DNA of 64,000 nucleotides from Rhizobium sp. Leaf371 (GTDB lineage Bacteria > Pseudomonadota > Alphaproteobacteria > Rhizobiales > Rhizobiaceae): NCBI RefSeq assembly GCF_001424045.1, contig NZ_LMQB01000028.1, positions 1 to 64,000 of the forward strand, given 5' to 3'. This document shows positions 26,980 through 36,535 of the stretch, piece by piece. Below the pieces are notes generated by a model. The model did not search any database, was not told the DNA's origin, and was given only the letters and a program-made list of their open reading frames with translations. The position numbers were made by a program, and so were the translations under genes. The stretch's first letter is position 1; every line of letters begins with the position of its first letter.

Positions 26980-28199
26980 GTCCTGCCCCAGCTTTGCCGG
27001 ACAAGATCGAGAATGCTCTCATTGACGGCGTCCATCGCTTCGCGCGCGCGGCGATGCGTATCGCGTCCGACCTGACCGATCTCAAGTTCGTACAGGCTGC
27101 GCTTCGCGAGCCCGGCGGCTTCGACGGCAGTACTCTCGACCGCCGTCGCGAGGAGAACATCGGAACCGAAAAGGTGCCGCAGCATGGCAACGACCTGCGA
27201 CTGTGGCTGATCGTTCGGATCATGACGCGTGATCAGATATCGGAAGAAATCCTGGCTCAATTCGGCACCATTTTCGTTCAGCACCTGGATCAGGTCTCCC
27301 ATCATCAGCAGGAACTGGCTCATCGACGCGACATCGAGCATCGCGGGATGGACCGTCACGATCATTCCGGTCGCTGCGTAAATCGCACCAAGCGTCAGAA
27401 AGCCGAGGGAAGGGGGCGTGTCGAGAACGACGACGTCGTAATCCGCCTCCACTTCCAGCAGCGCCATCTTCAGCCGCTCGAAGAAAATGCCGCCGGCACT
27501 GCCACCGCGCTGTGCAAGCACGCGCGGCGTGTCATGCTCATATTCCATGACCTCGAGATTGCCGGGGATCAGATCGATGCCGTCGAAATATGTCTTGCGG
27601 ATAATGTCACGGATCGGACGGCGCTGATCGTCGTAGCGCAGGGCGGCGTAGATCGTTTCATTCGGACCGACGTCGACCTCTGGCTGGGCGCCGAACATTG
27701 CCGAAAGCGAGGCCTGCGGATCGAGATCGATGGCAAGGACCCGATAACCATGCAGAGCGAGGAAATGCGCGAGATGCACACTTGTCGTGGTCTTCGCACT
27801 CCCGCCTTTGAAGTTCGATATTGCGAGGACCTGGAGATGCTCGCCATCATGTCGATGTGGCAGGAAGCGTTGGGCTTCCGATGGCTTTTGCTCCGCGAAG
27901 AAGCTCCGTAACTCATTGATCTGATTGAGCGTATAGGCGCGATGGTTGTTCTCGAGACGGCTTGGAACTGGCCCACGTCCCTCGATGGACAGAAGCTTCA
28001 ACGTCGAATCGGGGATGGATGTCAGCTTTGAGACCTCGTTTGTCAGAAAGAAACGCAGGTTCTTTTCGGCTTTCGGCGGGTACATGCGGGCGCGCAACTG
28101 CTGTAGCTGGTTGGACAGCATTCCGGCATGCCGCATGATTTTGGCAGCGGCATCCTCTTGCCCGGCGGTTTCGCGCCGCACGTCATCTCTTAGCGCCAT
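26976..28199 (-). CDS. repA: Plasmid partitioning ATPase RepA (ParA family)
   Basis: A 407-residue ParA-type ATPase. A winged-helix N-terminal part (residues about 30-110, LTNEVSKLTSIPDSTLKLLS) mediates autorepression in this family. The deviant Walker A is SNFKGGSAKTTT, followed by AIDLDPQASLSAMFG and VVLDTPPSLGFLTL. The start MALRDDV at 28199 is decided by GAGGGACAA immediately upstream and gives normal RepA length; longer starts (28238, 28289) lack a ribosome site. First gene of repABC. Confidence 0.95.
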   Translation of the reverse strand: MALRDDVRRETAGQEDAAAKIMRHAGMLSNQLQQLRARMYPPKAEKNLRFFLTNEVSKLTSIPDSTLKLLSIEGRGPVPSRLENNHRAYTLNQINELRSFFAEQKPSEAQRFLPHRHDGEHLQVLAISNFKGGSAKTTTSVHLAHFLALHGYRVLAIDLDPQASLSAMFGAQPEVDVGPNETIYAALRYDDQRRPIRDIIRKTYFDGIDLIPGNLEVMEYEHDTPRVLAQRGGSAGGIFFERLKMALLEVEADYDVVVLDTPPSLGFLTLGAIYAATGMIVTVHPAMLDVASMSQFLLMMGDLIQVLNENGAELSQDFFRYLITRHDPNDQPQSQVVAMLRHLFGSDVLLATAVESTAVEAAGLAKRSLYELEIGQVGRDTHRRAREAMDAVNESILDLVRQSWGRT

Positions 28200-28590
28200 T
28201 TGTCCCTCTTGTCGGCCAGCATGCGTTTTAGCGGCCATTCGTCGCCAAGCTACGCCATGATTCTCGTGCGGCGTCCAGTGAAATAGCAAATGGACGTCGC
28301 ATGCCGGCTAACGAAGATTAGTGAGAGCGGGACCGAAAATAAAACAAAAGCATAGGGTTAATGAATAATGAATCCAAGAGGAGCAGTTCCGCGATCCTGC
28401 CTAGTGGATACGGTTTAGGACCGAAATGCGCGGCAGACCATGAGAAAACGTCTCGTCGGAGAGAATCGTCATTATTGACCATCTGCCGCTCTCGCGACGA
28501 ATCCAGGCAGCTTTCGGCCCATTTCGTGGTAGCTAACATACAGTGGGCGCGCTTTGGAGCAACGATCCGGCGCGCCTACTGTATGTAAAA
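28200..28590. other. Intergenic region upstream of repA and of the HWE kinase
   Basis: A 391-bp gene-free stretch. It contains an imperfect inverted repeat (GCGGCGTCCA 28268-28277 / TGGACGTCGC 28291-28300) in the repA leader, three GANTC methylation sites (GAATC at 28370, 28463 and 28499), an AT-rich tract (28331-28370) suitable for the repA promoter, and the long inverted repeat at 28536-28586. No open frame here looks coding. Confidence 0.5.
28536..28586. repeat. 17-bp inverted repeat with one mismatch, 17-bp spacer
   Basis: Arms ACATACAGTGGGCGCGC (28536-28552) and GCGCGCCTACTGTATGT (28570-28586) differ at one position. The right arm ends four bases before ATG 28591 of the kinase. Candidate roles are an operator for the kinase gene, an mRNA hairpin at the kinase start, or a replicon partition site. 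Confidence 0.55.
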
Positions 28591-30468
28591 ATGGACTTGA
28601 CGCTTATGAACCCCGCCGCCTCTTCCCCCGCCGTTCTGCGCATGAATGCAGAACTCGCCGCCGCAGATCCACGCCTTGTTCAAAATGCCGATCTTCTCGC
28701 CGCCGTTCTTGCAGGCTGTGGAGATTGCATCAAGATCCTCGATCTGGACGGCCACCTCCAGTTCATGAGCGATGGCGGCAAGCAGGTCATGGAAGTCGAT
28801 GATTTCAATGTGATACGGGGGTGCCCGTGGCCGGATTTCTGGGCTGGCAAAGGCAATGACGTCGCGAAGGCGGCGATCGCTTCGGCAAAGCAGGATGTTC
28901 CCTCCCGATTTTCCGGATCGGCCGTCACCCTGAAGGGCAGCGCAAGATACTGGGACGTTCAGGTTCTGCCCATAGCCGGGGCCGACGGTGTGCCGACCCA
29001 CCTCCTGTCGATCTCGAGAGACATCACCGAAACGCGTCTGGCGCGAGAAGAGGCCAATCATCTGTCGGCCGAGCTTCACGAAGCCGCGATACGCGAAGCC
29101 GACGGCATGCGCCGTCTTTTCGAAAGCGCGCCGAGTTTTCTCTGCACGCTGGAGGGGCCGCATCACGTCGTGAAGATCGTCAACGGCGCCTTCTCGCGCC
29201 TGATCGGCCCGCGCGCGTCGGTTGGGCGATTGTTCCGCTCCGTCTTGCCTGAACTGGAAGACCAGCAGGTTCTCAAACTGTTCGATCGCGTCTACGCGAC
29301 GGGCGAAGCTTTGACAGGCCGCGGCGAGCTGATCCGTTTGAAGCGCTTCGAGGGTGACGCCGAAGAGGATTTCTACCTGAACTTCGTCATCCAACCGATC
29401 CGCGATCTACAGGGCCGGATCACGGGTCTGTTCATCGAGGGGCACGATGTCACGGATCTGAAGCGCGCCGAACTGGCGCTTCGCCAACGTGAGCTGCAGC
29501 TGCAATTGGCGCTCTCCTCTGCCGAAATGGGCGTCTGGGAAGCCGTGATCGTCGATGGCCGGGTCGTCGCGACGTCCGAGGATGCACGCGCATCCTTTCT
29601 TCTCGGGCGGCAGTCCGCGGAGCGGCCATCGTTCGAGACATTCGTCGCCCATGTCCATCCGGATGATCGACCGTCTCTCGATCGCTCCGTCGAAAAGGCT
29701 CTGGATCCCTTGGGGGAGGGCCATCTCGATGTCGAGTATCGGGTCCTTTCCGGCGAAGATCGTCCGGAACGCTGGATTCACGCGCGCGCACAGGTCGTGG
29801 CCGAGGGGCAGACCACGCGCCTCATCGGCACCGTGCGTGATATCACGGCGATCAAGGACGCGGAGAGCCAATACACCCTCCTGAATGGCGAGCTTCAGCA
29901 TCGGATCAAGAACACGCTGGCGATGGTCAGTGCGATCGCGTCGCAGACCCTGAAAGGCGAGGCCATTCTGGAGCAGCGCGACACCTTTAATGCGCGTCTG
30001 CACACGCTCGCACACGCGCACGACCTTCTGATGGGGGAGGCGCAGGAAAAGGGCAGCATTCGCGAAGTCATCGAAACCGCTCTGGCACCGCATCGCGCGG
30101 CTGCGGCACAGTTCGATGTTTCCGGTCCGGATCTGTCACTCTCGCCCAAGCAGACGCTTTCGCTGGCCCTGGCGATGCATGAGCTGGCGACCAATGCCGC
30201 AAAGTATGGCGCCCTGTCCACACCGAACGGCCAAGTCCTCGTCCGTTGGGAGCAAGCCATGAGCGGATCGGATGCGCCGGGCTTCGCGTTGCGCTGGGAC
30301 GAGCAGGGTGGACCGACCGTCGTTCAGCCGACCCGGTCCGGTTTCGGCTCGCGGCTGATCACCCGCGTTCTCGCCGCGGATTTCAAGGGCGACGTCAAGC
30401 TGGACTACACACCGGGTGGGCTGATCTGCACGCTGGTTTCGCAATTTCCGGTCGATGCCGGACCGTGA
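28591..30468 (+). CDS. PAS-domain HWE-family sensor histidine kinase
   Basis: About 625 residues, no membrane helix. Three PAS-like segments: about 35-150 (ending LLSISRDITETRLAREEAN), 175-290 (GLFIEGHDVTDLKRAELAL) and 305-430 (RLIGTVRDITAIKDAE). The kinase core follows: phospho-His in ELQHRIKNTLAMVSAIASQT, the HELATNAAKYGAL N-box and the RWDEQGGP region typical of HWE kinases, then GFGSRLI. Such kinases often respond to light, redox or general stress. Start uncertain: ATG 28591 directly follows the inverted repeat and has no clear ribosome site; ATG 28606 is possible. No cognate regulator is adjacent. Confidence 0.88.
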   Translation: MDLTLMNPAASSPAVLRMNAELAAADPRLVQNADLLAAVLAGCGDCIKILDLDGHLQFMSDGGKQVMEVDDFNVIRGCPWPDFWAGKGNDVAKAAIASAKQDVPSRFSGSAVTLKGSARYWDVQVLPIAGADGVPTHLLSISRDITETRLAREEANHLSAELHEAAIREADGMRRLFESAPSFLCTLEGPHHVVKIVNGAFSRLIGPRASVGRLFRSVLPELEDQQVLKLFDRVYATGEALTGRGELIRLKRFEGDAEEDFYLNFVIQPIRDLQGRITGLFIEGHDVTDLKRAELALRQRELQLQLALSSAEMGVWEAVIVDGRVVATSEDARASFLLGRQSAERPSFETFVAHVHPDDRPSLDRSVEKALDPLGEGHLDVEYRVLSGEDRPERWIHARAQVVAEGQTTRLIGTVRDITAIKDAESQYTLLNGELQHRIKNTLAMVSAIASQTLKGEAILEQRDTFNARLHTLAHAHDLLMGEAQEKGSIREVIETALAPHRAAAAQFDVSGPDLSLSPKQTLSLALAMHELATNAAKYGALSTPNGQVLVRWEQAMSGSDAPGFALRWDEQGGPTVVQPTRSGFGSRLITRVLAADFKGDVKLDYTPGGLICTLVSQFPVDAGP

Positions 30469-30476
30469 AGCTCACG

Positions 30477-30505
30477 AAAAAGCCGCCCGTCTTTCGACGG
30501 GCGGC
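30477..30505 (-). terminator. Rho-independent terminator of the membrane-protein gene
   Basis: A perfect 10-bp stem (GCCGCCCGTC 30482-30491, complement 30496-30505) with a four-base loop, followed on the minus strand by TTTTTC. It lies 27 bases downstream of the membrane-protein stop and also within the 3' flank of the converging kinase gene. Confidence 0.85.
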
Positions 30506-30532
30506 CGCACAGGTGGCTTTCTTTAGCCGGCT

Positions 30533-31426
30533 TTAGGCGCGGACGTCGTCCAGATCTCGCTTGGTGCCGGCAACGCCGCCGAACCAGGCGGCGATGGCGC
30601 CGAGAACCAGAGCGACGAAGCCGAGGATGGCGCCGGTCGAGACGGCAGCGGTTGCTGTCTGTGCAGCTTCGATGGCCTTCTGCTTGGCAGCTTCCATATT
30701 CTGGCGATAGGTCTGCTCGTACTGCTGAACCTGGGTGCGGGCCTGATCGACCGGGATATTCTGGGCGCGGGCAAGAGCTTCGGCAGCACGCGTACGGGCT
30801 TCTTCGGCGCTTGCTTCGTCACCGGTGACGACAGCCTGGATCGCAGACACGGCGGCGTTCTGGAGGGCCTGCGGATCATTGCCCGTGGTGTTGCGGATCT
30901 GCTGCTCGATGCCGGCCATCGGGTTGGTAACATCGGACAGTGCCGGCGCTGCTGTCGTTGCAGCGGTGGCGGCCGTGCGACCGACACCACCGACGACGCT
31001 CGACAGGCCGTTAAACGCGCCGCCGACGATTGCGCCGACGGAGGTCGTCAGCAGATAGAGGACGACGAGAGCTGTGACGGCCCAGGCGGTGACGCCATGA
31101 TAGCCGCCGGTCGACTTGCTGGGGCGGCCCGAAAGGCGGCTTGCAACGTAACCGCCGATGAACGATGCAATGATGCCGGAGACGACGAACCAAGCACCAC
31201 CAGCCATGGAAAACGTGCTGGCCTGAGGATTGTCGTATTGTGCGGGATCGATGACCGCAGCGCCGATGCCGACCCCGAGGAGATTGAGAAGAAACTGCAC
31301 GGCGAGCGCCAGCGCGACGCCGGCGAAAATGGAACCCCAGGACACTTTGTGCAAGGACGCAGTTACTGAAGGCACGCTACCGTAGACGGTTTCGGTCGGA
31401 CGATAGGAAGAGGCTGGGATTGTCAT
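30533..31426 (-). CDS. Four-helix-type integral membrane protein, function unknown
   Basis: A 297-residue inner-membrane protein. Helices are visible at about 26-50 (SIFAGVALALAVQFLLNLLG), 75-100 (AWFVVSGIIASFIGGYVAS), 115-140 (AWAVTALVVLYLLTTSVGAI) and 265-290 (GAILGFVALVLGAIAAWFGG). Between the third and fourth lies an Ala/Gln-rich, probably helical, extramembrane segment (about 170-255). Rhizobial relatives are annotated only as membrane or PhnA-like proteins, without proven role. The start at 31426 is supported by AGGA eight bases upstream. It has its own promoter and terminator, so it is monocistronic. Confidence 0.75.
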   Translation of the reverse strand: MTIPASSYRPTETVYGSVPSVTASLHKVSWGSIFAGVALALAVQFLLNLLGVGIGAAVIDPAQYDNPQASTFSMAGGAWFVVSGIIASFIGGYVASRLSGRPSKSTGGYHGVTAWAVTALVVLYLLTTSVGAIVGGAFNGLSSVVGGVGRTAATAATTAAPALSDVTNPMAGIEQQIRNTTGNDPQALQNAAVSAIQAVVTGDEASAEEARTRAAEALARAQNIPVDQARTQVQQYEQTYRQNMEAAKQKAIEAAQTATAAVSTGAILGFVALVLGAIAAWFGGVAGTKRDLDDVRA

Positions 31427-31511
31427 GTTGTTCGGGTCCTTTAGAGCGTATCGCAAACGTGCGAGCGGTCAGAGAACGCGAGATTTGGTAAGAAGTTCCA
31501 GACATTAGAAA

Positions 31512-31540
31512 AACATAAAGAGATTGTGCACTTTTGACAA
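31512..31540 (-). promoter_or_regulatory. Sigma-70 promoter of the membrane-protein gene
   Basis: On the minus strand TTGTCA (31535-31540), 17 bases, TATGTT (31512-31517). It lies 86 bases upstream of ATG 31426 and is the only strong promoter match in the 243-bp gap between the membrane protein and cytochrome c genes. Confidence 0.6.
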
Positions 31541-31669
31541 AACCGGCACCGTCGAGCGCTTGTGACACTGCGGATTTGCCTTCAAACCCTCTGGCTCGGC
31601 CGTCTTGATGGCATCGCGCAACCGTCTATATTTCGATCAGACCGAAACCGAAGCTTGAGGAGTGAACGC

Positions 31670-32044
31670 ATGCGTGCCGTCCGGATCTCCATCATGCTCG
31701 CGGCTCTTCTCCCGGTTCCCTTCGCCTCCGCCGAAGACATCGAGCACGGCCGGCGGGTTTTCCAGACATGCGCGTCCTGTCATGTACCGGATGCGGAGAC
31801 CAACAAATACGGTCCCTATCTCAAGGGCGTCTTGGGCCGGAAAGCCGGTATGGTGCCGGACTTCCGCTATTCGCAGGCAATGACGGACGCGGGCAATGCC
31901 GGCCTTGTCTGGGATGACGAGGCGCTTGCAGCTTTTCTCTACAGCCCGAAAAAGAAGGTTCCGGGCACGAGCATGCGTTTTTGGGGCCTGTGGAGCGAGG
32001 CCGAGATCCGGGATGTCATCGCCTATCTGAAGACGTTTCCCTGA
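31670..32044 (+). CDS. Class I periplasmic cytochrome c
   Basis: A 124-residue exported haem protein. A signal peptide (MRAVRISIMLAALLPVPFASA) is followed by the haem-attachment motif CASCH (Cys34, Cys37, His38). The distal methionine ligand is Met102 in PGTSMRFWG, and the chain ends IRDVIAYLKTF, typical of cytochrome c2/c550. The start at 31670 is decided by GAGGAG seven bases upstream. It probably shuttles electrons in the periplasm. It stands alone, converging with the second RND operon. Confidence 0.92.
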   Translation: MRAVRISIMLAALLPVPFASAEDIEHGRRVFQTCASCHVPDAETNKYGPYLKGVLGRKAGMVPDFRYSQAMTDAGNAGLVWDDEALAAFLYSPKKKVPGTSMRFWGLWSEAEIRDVIAYLKTFP

Positions 32045-32074
32045 AGACAGCGGCGAGCACGAGCGCTCGCAGCC

Positions 32075-35000
32075 TCACTCCGCCGCAAGCGCGGGCACCT
32101 CCCTGTTGTCGTCCGTCTGGTTTTCGGGCTCCCGTTCCTGCCTGGCCTGTTTCGGCTCGCGGCCAAAGAACAGGGCATAGGCCGCCGGCAGCACGAAGAT
32201 GGTGAGGACGGTCGCGACCAGGATACCGCCCATCATGGCGTAGGCGAGGGGCCCCCAGAAGACGCCGCGCGAGATCGGTATCAGTGCGAGAACGGCGGTC
32301 AGTGCGGTCAGCATGATCGGGCGGAACCGCAGCACGGCGCCGCCGATGATCGCGTCCATGCGGTTCATGCCCGCCGCAATATCCTGATCGATCTGGTCGA
32401 TGAGGATGATCGAGTTGCGGATGATGATCCCCAGCAGGGCGATGACGCCGAGAATGGCGACGAAGCCGAAGGGGGCGCCGCTGATCAGCAGGGCCGCGCT
32501 CGCTCCGATGATGCCGAGCGGACCGGTGGCGAGCACCAGCATCGCCTTTCCGAAGTGCTGCAGCTGGATCATCAGCAGGATGACGATGATCATGAGCATG
32601 ATCGGCGCTTTCGCCGCGATCGAGGCCTGGCTTGTCGCGGCATCCTCGGCACCGCCCTGGATTTCCACCTTGTAGCCGGGTGCAAGACCGTCGCGCAGAT
32701 CCTGCATGCCGGCATACATCTGGGTGACCACATCGTTCGGCTGCACGCCGTCGGGCAGGGTGGCGCGAACGGAGATCGTGGGCAGCCGGTCGCGCCGCCA
32801 GACGACGCCCTGCTCCAGAACCGGCACCACCTTGGCGATCTGGGAGAGGGGGATGAAGCCGCCGAAATCGGTCGGGATATAGACGGAGTTCACCGCCGAC
32901 AGCAGCTTGCGGTTCTCGTCCGGCTCGCGCGCGACGATCGACACCGTCTCCTCGCCGTCTCGGAAATCCCCAAGGGGTGCTCCGTTGGTCGTGGTCTGAA
33001 GCATCTGGCGAATGCGCTGCGAGGTGACGCCGAGCGCGCGGGCGCGATCCTGATCGACGATCAGACGCATGGCCGGCACGGGCTCCAGCCAGTCGTCATG
33101 GACGGCGCCCAGCATCGGATTGCCCTGGAAGCGCTTCTTCACCTCGTCCGCAATGCGGCGGACCTCGGCGCGATCGGTGCCGCTGACGCGCATCTGCACG
33201 GGCCATCCGGTCGGCGGACCGAGGAAGAGGCGGTCCACCTTGGAACGGATCGACGGGAAGTCCTTCGCAAGCATGTCGCGCAGCTTCAGGATCAGTCTTT
33301 CGCGGGCCGGCTCGTCGTTTGCCATGACGAGAAGCTGGGCGAAGTTCGGGTTGCGCAGCTGCTGGTCGAGCGGAAGGAAGAAGCGTGGCGCGCCTTCGCC
33401 GATATAGCTTGCCACGAAACGCTTGTCCGGATCATCCATGATGCGGGCTTCAAGCGCCTTGGTCTGGGCCTCGACCTCCTTGATGCTCGTGCCCTCGGGA
33501 AGCCAGAGATCGACCATGATCTCGGGACGCGACGATTGCGGGAAGAAGTTCTGCGGGATGAACTGAAACGCCCAAAGGCTGGTCACGAAGGTGCCGAGCG
33601 TCAGAGCAATGACGATCAGGCGGTGGCGCACGCTCCAGGCGACGGTAGCGCGCAGACGGCGGTAGAAGCGCGTGTCGAAGACATCATGATGCCCGCCGGC
33701 ATGCTTGCGTTGCTTCAGGATCATATGGCCGAGCCATGGGGTGAAATAGACCGCCACGAACCAGGAGACCACAAGTGCGATGCCGACGACGTAGAACAGG
33801 GAGCGGACGTACTCGCCGGCCGTCGAGGCGGCAAAACCGACCGGAATGAAACCCGCGATCGTGATCAGCGTGCCGGTCAGCATGGGGAAGGCCGTCGAGG
33901 AATAGGCAAAGCTCGCCGCTTCGATCTTGACGAGCCCTTCGTCCAGCTTGCGCTCCATCAACTCGACGACGATCATGGCGTCATCGACCAGGAGGCCGAG
34001 TGCAATGATGAGGGCGCCCAGCGAAATGCGCTGCAGGTCGATGCCGATTTCATACATGATGGCGAAAGTGGCGGCGAGCACGAGCGGGATCGCGATCGCG
34101 ATCACCAGTCCCGAGCGCCAGCCGATCGACAGGAACGACACGACAAGCACGATGATGAGCGCTTCTGCGAGCGCCTTCATGAACTCGCCGACGGCTTCGG
34201 TCACCACCTCCGGCTGGTTGGAGATCTGCTCGATGTCCACGCCATAGGGCAGCGCGTCTTCGAAACGTGCATAGGTCGCTTCAATCGCCTTGCCGACATC
34301 GATGACGTTGAAACCCTTGGCCATGACCACGCCGATCTGGACGCTGTCCTGCCCGTTGACCCGGTATTTTCTGGAAAAGGGATCTTCGAGCCCGGATGAC
34401 ACCGCGGCGATATCGCCCAGTCGCGTGATCTGGTTACCGGAGCGCAGACGCAGGTTCTTGATATCCTCGACCTTTCGAACGTCGCCTTCGACGGAGATGC
34501 GCACGGAGCGGTCGCCGGTATCCACATTGCCGGCAGGGTCGATCGCGTTCTGCCCGGCGAGCGTATCTCTGAGGTCGTTCAGCGTCAGCCCGCGCTCGGC
34601 AAGCGCCTTCGACGAGACGTCGATGAAGATCTTCTCCGGCTGGTCGCCGATGATCACGGCTTTCTCGACGCCGGGCGTGGCGAGAAGCATGTCGCGCGCC
34701 CTGATCGCGTAGGTCTTCAGTTCGGGATAGCTGTAGCCGTTGCCCGTCAGGGCATGAAGCGTCACGAAAGTATCGCCGAATTCGTCGTTGAAGAAGGGGC
34801 CGATGATGCCCGAGGGAAGCTCGGAGCGGATGTCGCCGACCTTCTTGCGAACCTGATAGAAGGCATCGGCGACCTGTTGGGCGTCCGTGTCGCCCTTCAC
34901 CTGCAGCGTGATGATCGTGCTTCCGGCGCGGCTGTAAGAGCGGACGAAGTCGAGATGCGGGGTCTCCTGGAGCTTGCGCTCGATCTTGTTGACCACCTGA

Positions 35001-35290
35001 TCCTGCATGTCCTCGATGGAGGCGCCGGGCCAGAGCGCCTGGATGACCATGACGCGGAAGGTGAAATCCGGGTCTTCCTTCTGGCCCATGTTCATCAGTC
35101 CGAACACGCCGGACAGGATGATCAGGCCGAACAGAAACCGCGCGATGCTCGGATGGCCGATCGCCCAGCGCGAGAGATTGAAACGGTGACGTGCGTCGGT
35201 GCTGGACGACGGCTGCGCGCCGTCATTCCCAAGGCCGGCTTCCCTTGGCAAGGCATTCTTCGGACCGGAAAGGGGACCTTGAGGTTTCAT
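32075..35290 (-). CDS. RND efflux transporter permease (second system)
   Basis: A 1071-residue RND pump. A hydrophilic N-terminal extension of about 45 residues precedes the first helix (IARFLFGLIILSGVFGLMNMG). The proton-relay Asp pair is kept in GLLVDDAMIVVEL (about residue 435). In place of the relay Lys motif of AcrB, it has IIIRNSIILIDQ, an Arg-containing variant common in this subgroup. Sequence is clearly different from the first RND pump in this window. It is transcribed after its adaptor, 96 bases downstream of it, under probable TetR control. Substrate unknown. Confidence 0.93.
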   Translation of the reverse strand: MKPQGPLSGPKNALPREAGLGNDGAQPSSSTDARHRFNLSRWAIGHPSIARFLFGLIILSGVFGLMNMGQKEDPDFTFRVMVIQALWPGASIEDMQDQVVNKIERKLQETPHLDFVRSYSRAGSTIITLQVKGDTDAQQVADAFYQVRKKVGDIRSELPSGIIGPFFNDEFGDTFVTLHALTGNGYSYPELKTYAIRARDMLLATPGVEKAVIIGDQPEKIFIDVSSKALAERGLTLNDLRDTLAGQNAIDPAGNVDTGDRSVRISVEGDVRKVEDIKNLRLRSGNQITRLGDIAAVSSGLEDPFSRKYRVNGQDSVQIGVVMAKGFNVIDVGKAIEATYARFEDALPYGVDIEQISNQPEVVTEAVGEFMKALAEALIIVLVVSFLSIGWRSGLVIAIAIPLVLAATFAIMYEIGIDLQRISLGALIIALGLLVDDAMIVVELMERKLDEGLVKIEAASFAYSSTAFPMLTGTLITIAGFIPVGFAASTAGEYVRSLFYVVGIALVVSWFVAVYFTPWLGHMILKQRKHAGGHHDVFDTRFYRRLRATVAWSVRHRLIVIALTLGTFVTSLWAFQFIPQNFFPQSSRPEIMVDLWLPEGTSIKEVEAQTKALEARIMDDPDKRFVASYIGEGAPRFFLPLDQQLRNPNFAQLLVMANDEPARERLILKLRDMLAKDFPSIRSKVDRLFLGPPTGWPVQMRVSGTDRAEVRRIADEVKKRFQGNPMLGAVHDDWLEPVPAMRLIVDQDRARALGVTSQRIRQMLQTTTNGAPLGDFRDGEETVSIVAREPDENRKLLSAVNSVYIPTDFGGFIPLSQIAKVVPVLEQGVVWRRDRLPTISVRATLPDGVQPNDVVTQMYAGMQDLRDGLAPGYKVEIQGGAEDAATSQASIAAKAPIMLMIIVILLMIQLQHFGKAMLVLATGPLGIIGASAALLISGAPFGFVAILGVIALLGIIIRNSIILIDQIDQDIAAGMNRMDAIIGGAVLRFRPIMLTALTAVLALIPISRGVFWGPLAYAMMGGILVATVLTIFVLPAAYALFFGREPKQARQEREPENQTDDNREVPALAAE

Positions 35291-35386
35291 GGCGTCGTTC
35301 CGTTTCGTTTGCCGGCGCGTAGGAGGCGGCGTGGCCGGGCGCTGCGGCAAGGGTTCAATGGGGTCGGTTCGGTGTCCGGGAAGCGA

Positions 35387-36535
35387 TCAGCGGGCGGCTG
35401 GGGCCGGTCCCGCAACGCTTGCCTGATGCGGCAGGGCGTCGTTCGGCAGTTTGACCTTGAGGTCTTCGCGCATGAACTGTGTGCCGGCCGTCACCACGAT
35501 ATCCCCGGGCTTCAGGCCATCGGCGATGGTGACCGCCACGCCGCTGAAATCGGCAACGGTCACCGGGCGCGCATGCACCGTTTCCTTTGCCGCATCGACC
35601 AGCCAGACGAGCGTCGTGTCGCCGTCCTTGGCAAGTGCGCTCAAGGGGATGGAGGCGAGGGCAGGGCCGTTCTCCTGTCGAGCAGAGACGGATGCGGTCA
35701 TGCCCAGGCGAACACGCTCGTTTTCCGGCAGGCTGACGCGGACGGCAAAGGTGCGGGATTGCGCATCGGCGCTGCCGGCGATCTCGCGGACCTTGCCCGG
35801 CAGGGTCAGGCCGACGCTCGACCAGAGCGTGACATCGACGGCCTTGCCCGGCGTAAAGGCAAAGATATCCGTTTCCGGCACCGCGATCAGCACCTCCTTC
35901 TGGCCATCGGCCGCAACGGTAAGAACCGGCGTCCCCGCCGCGACCACCTGTCCGACCTCGGCACTGACGGCGGTGACGATGCCATCCCGATCGGCGGGCA
36001 GGGAACCGTAGGCGACCTGGTTTCGGGCCTGATCGAGCGACGAGTGGGCGGAGTCGCGTGTGGAAACAGCCTGATTATAGGCCAGTTGCGCCTGTTCGAG
36101 CTGTGATTTCGAGGAGACCTGGGACGCAAACAATTCTTCCGCCCGCTTGCGGGAGAGCTCTGCCGTCTCGACCTGCCGTTCGGCGGCAGACAGATTGGCC
36201 TCGGCCGCGCGAACCGACAGGGCGGTGTCCGTGGTGTCGAGCCGGGCGAGGATCTCGCCCTTCTTCACGGGGTCGCCGACATCGACGAGGCGCTCCGTCA
36301 CCTTGCCGGCAACCCGGAAGCCGAGGGCCGTCTCCGTGCGCGCCCGGACCGAGCCCGAATAATCCAGCGTGCGGACCGTCTGGTCCTGCGCCACCGTGAT
36401 GACGCGAACCGGCCGGATGACGTCCGGTTTGACCTCCGCCTTTTCTTCGGAGCATCCTGCAAGGGCCAATCCCGATGCGACCACAAGAGCGAAAGCGGTT
36501 GCATGGCGGAATGCTGCGGCGAATGGTTTCGACAT
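35387..36535 (-). CDS. RND efflux periplasmic adaptor lipoprotein (second system)
   Basis: A 382-residue membrane-fusion protein. The signal peptide ends in a lipobox (LALAGC, Cys28), so it should be lipid-anchored in the inner membrane. Lipoyl half-motifs are VDVGDPVKKGEILARLD and GSLPADRDGIVTAV, flanking a helical hairpin (about 95-155). Barrel and membrane-proximal domains follow. The start at 36535 is chosen because AAGGA lies eight bases upstream; ATG 36541 is too close to it. It is encoded between tetR and the pump gene. Confidence 0.93.
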   Translation of the reverse strand: MSKPFAAAFRHATAFALVVASGLALAGCSEEKAEVKPDVIRPVRVITVAQDQTVRTLDYSGSVRARTETALGFRVAGKVTERLVDVGDPVKKGEILARLDTTDTALSVRAAEANLSAAERQVETAELSRKRAEELFASQVSSKSQLEQAQLAYNQAVSTRDSAHSSLDQARNQVAYGSLPADRDGIVTAVSAEVGQVVAAGTPVLTVAADGQKEVLIAVPETDIFAFTPGKAVDVTLWSSVGLTLPGKVREIAGSADAQSRTFAVRVSLPENERVRLGMTASVSARQENGPALASIPLSALAKDGDTTLVWLVDAAKETVHARPVTVADFSGVAVTIADGLKPGDIVVTAGTQFMREDLKVKLPNDALPHQASVAGPAPAAR

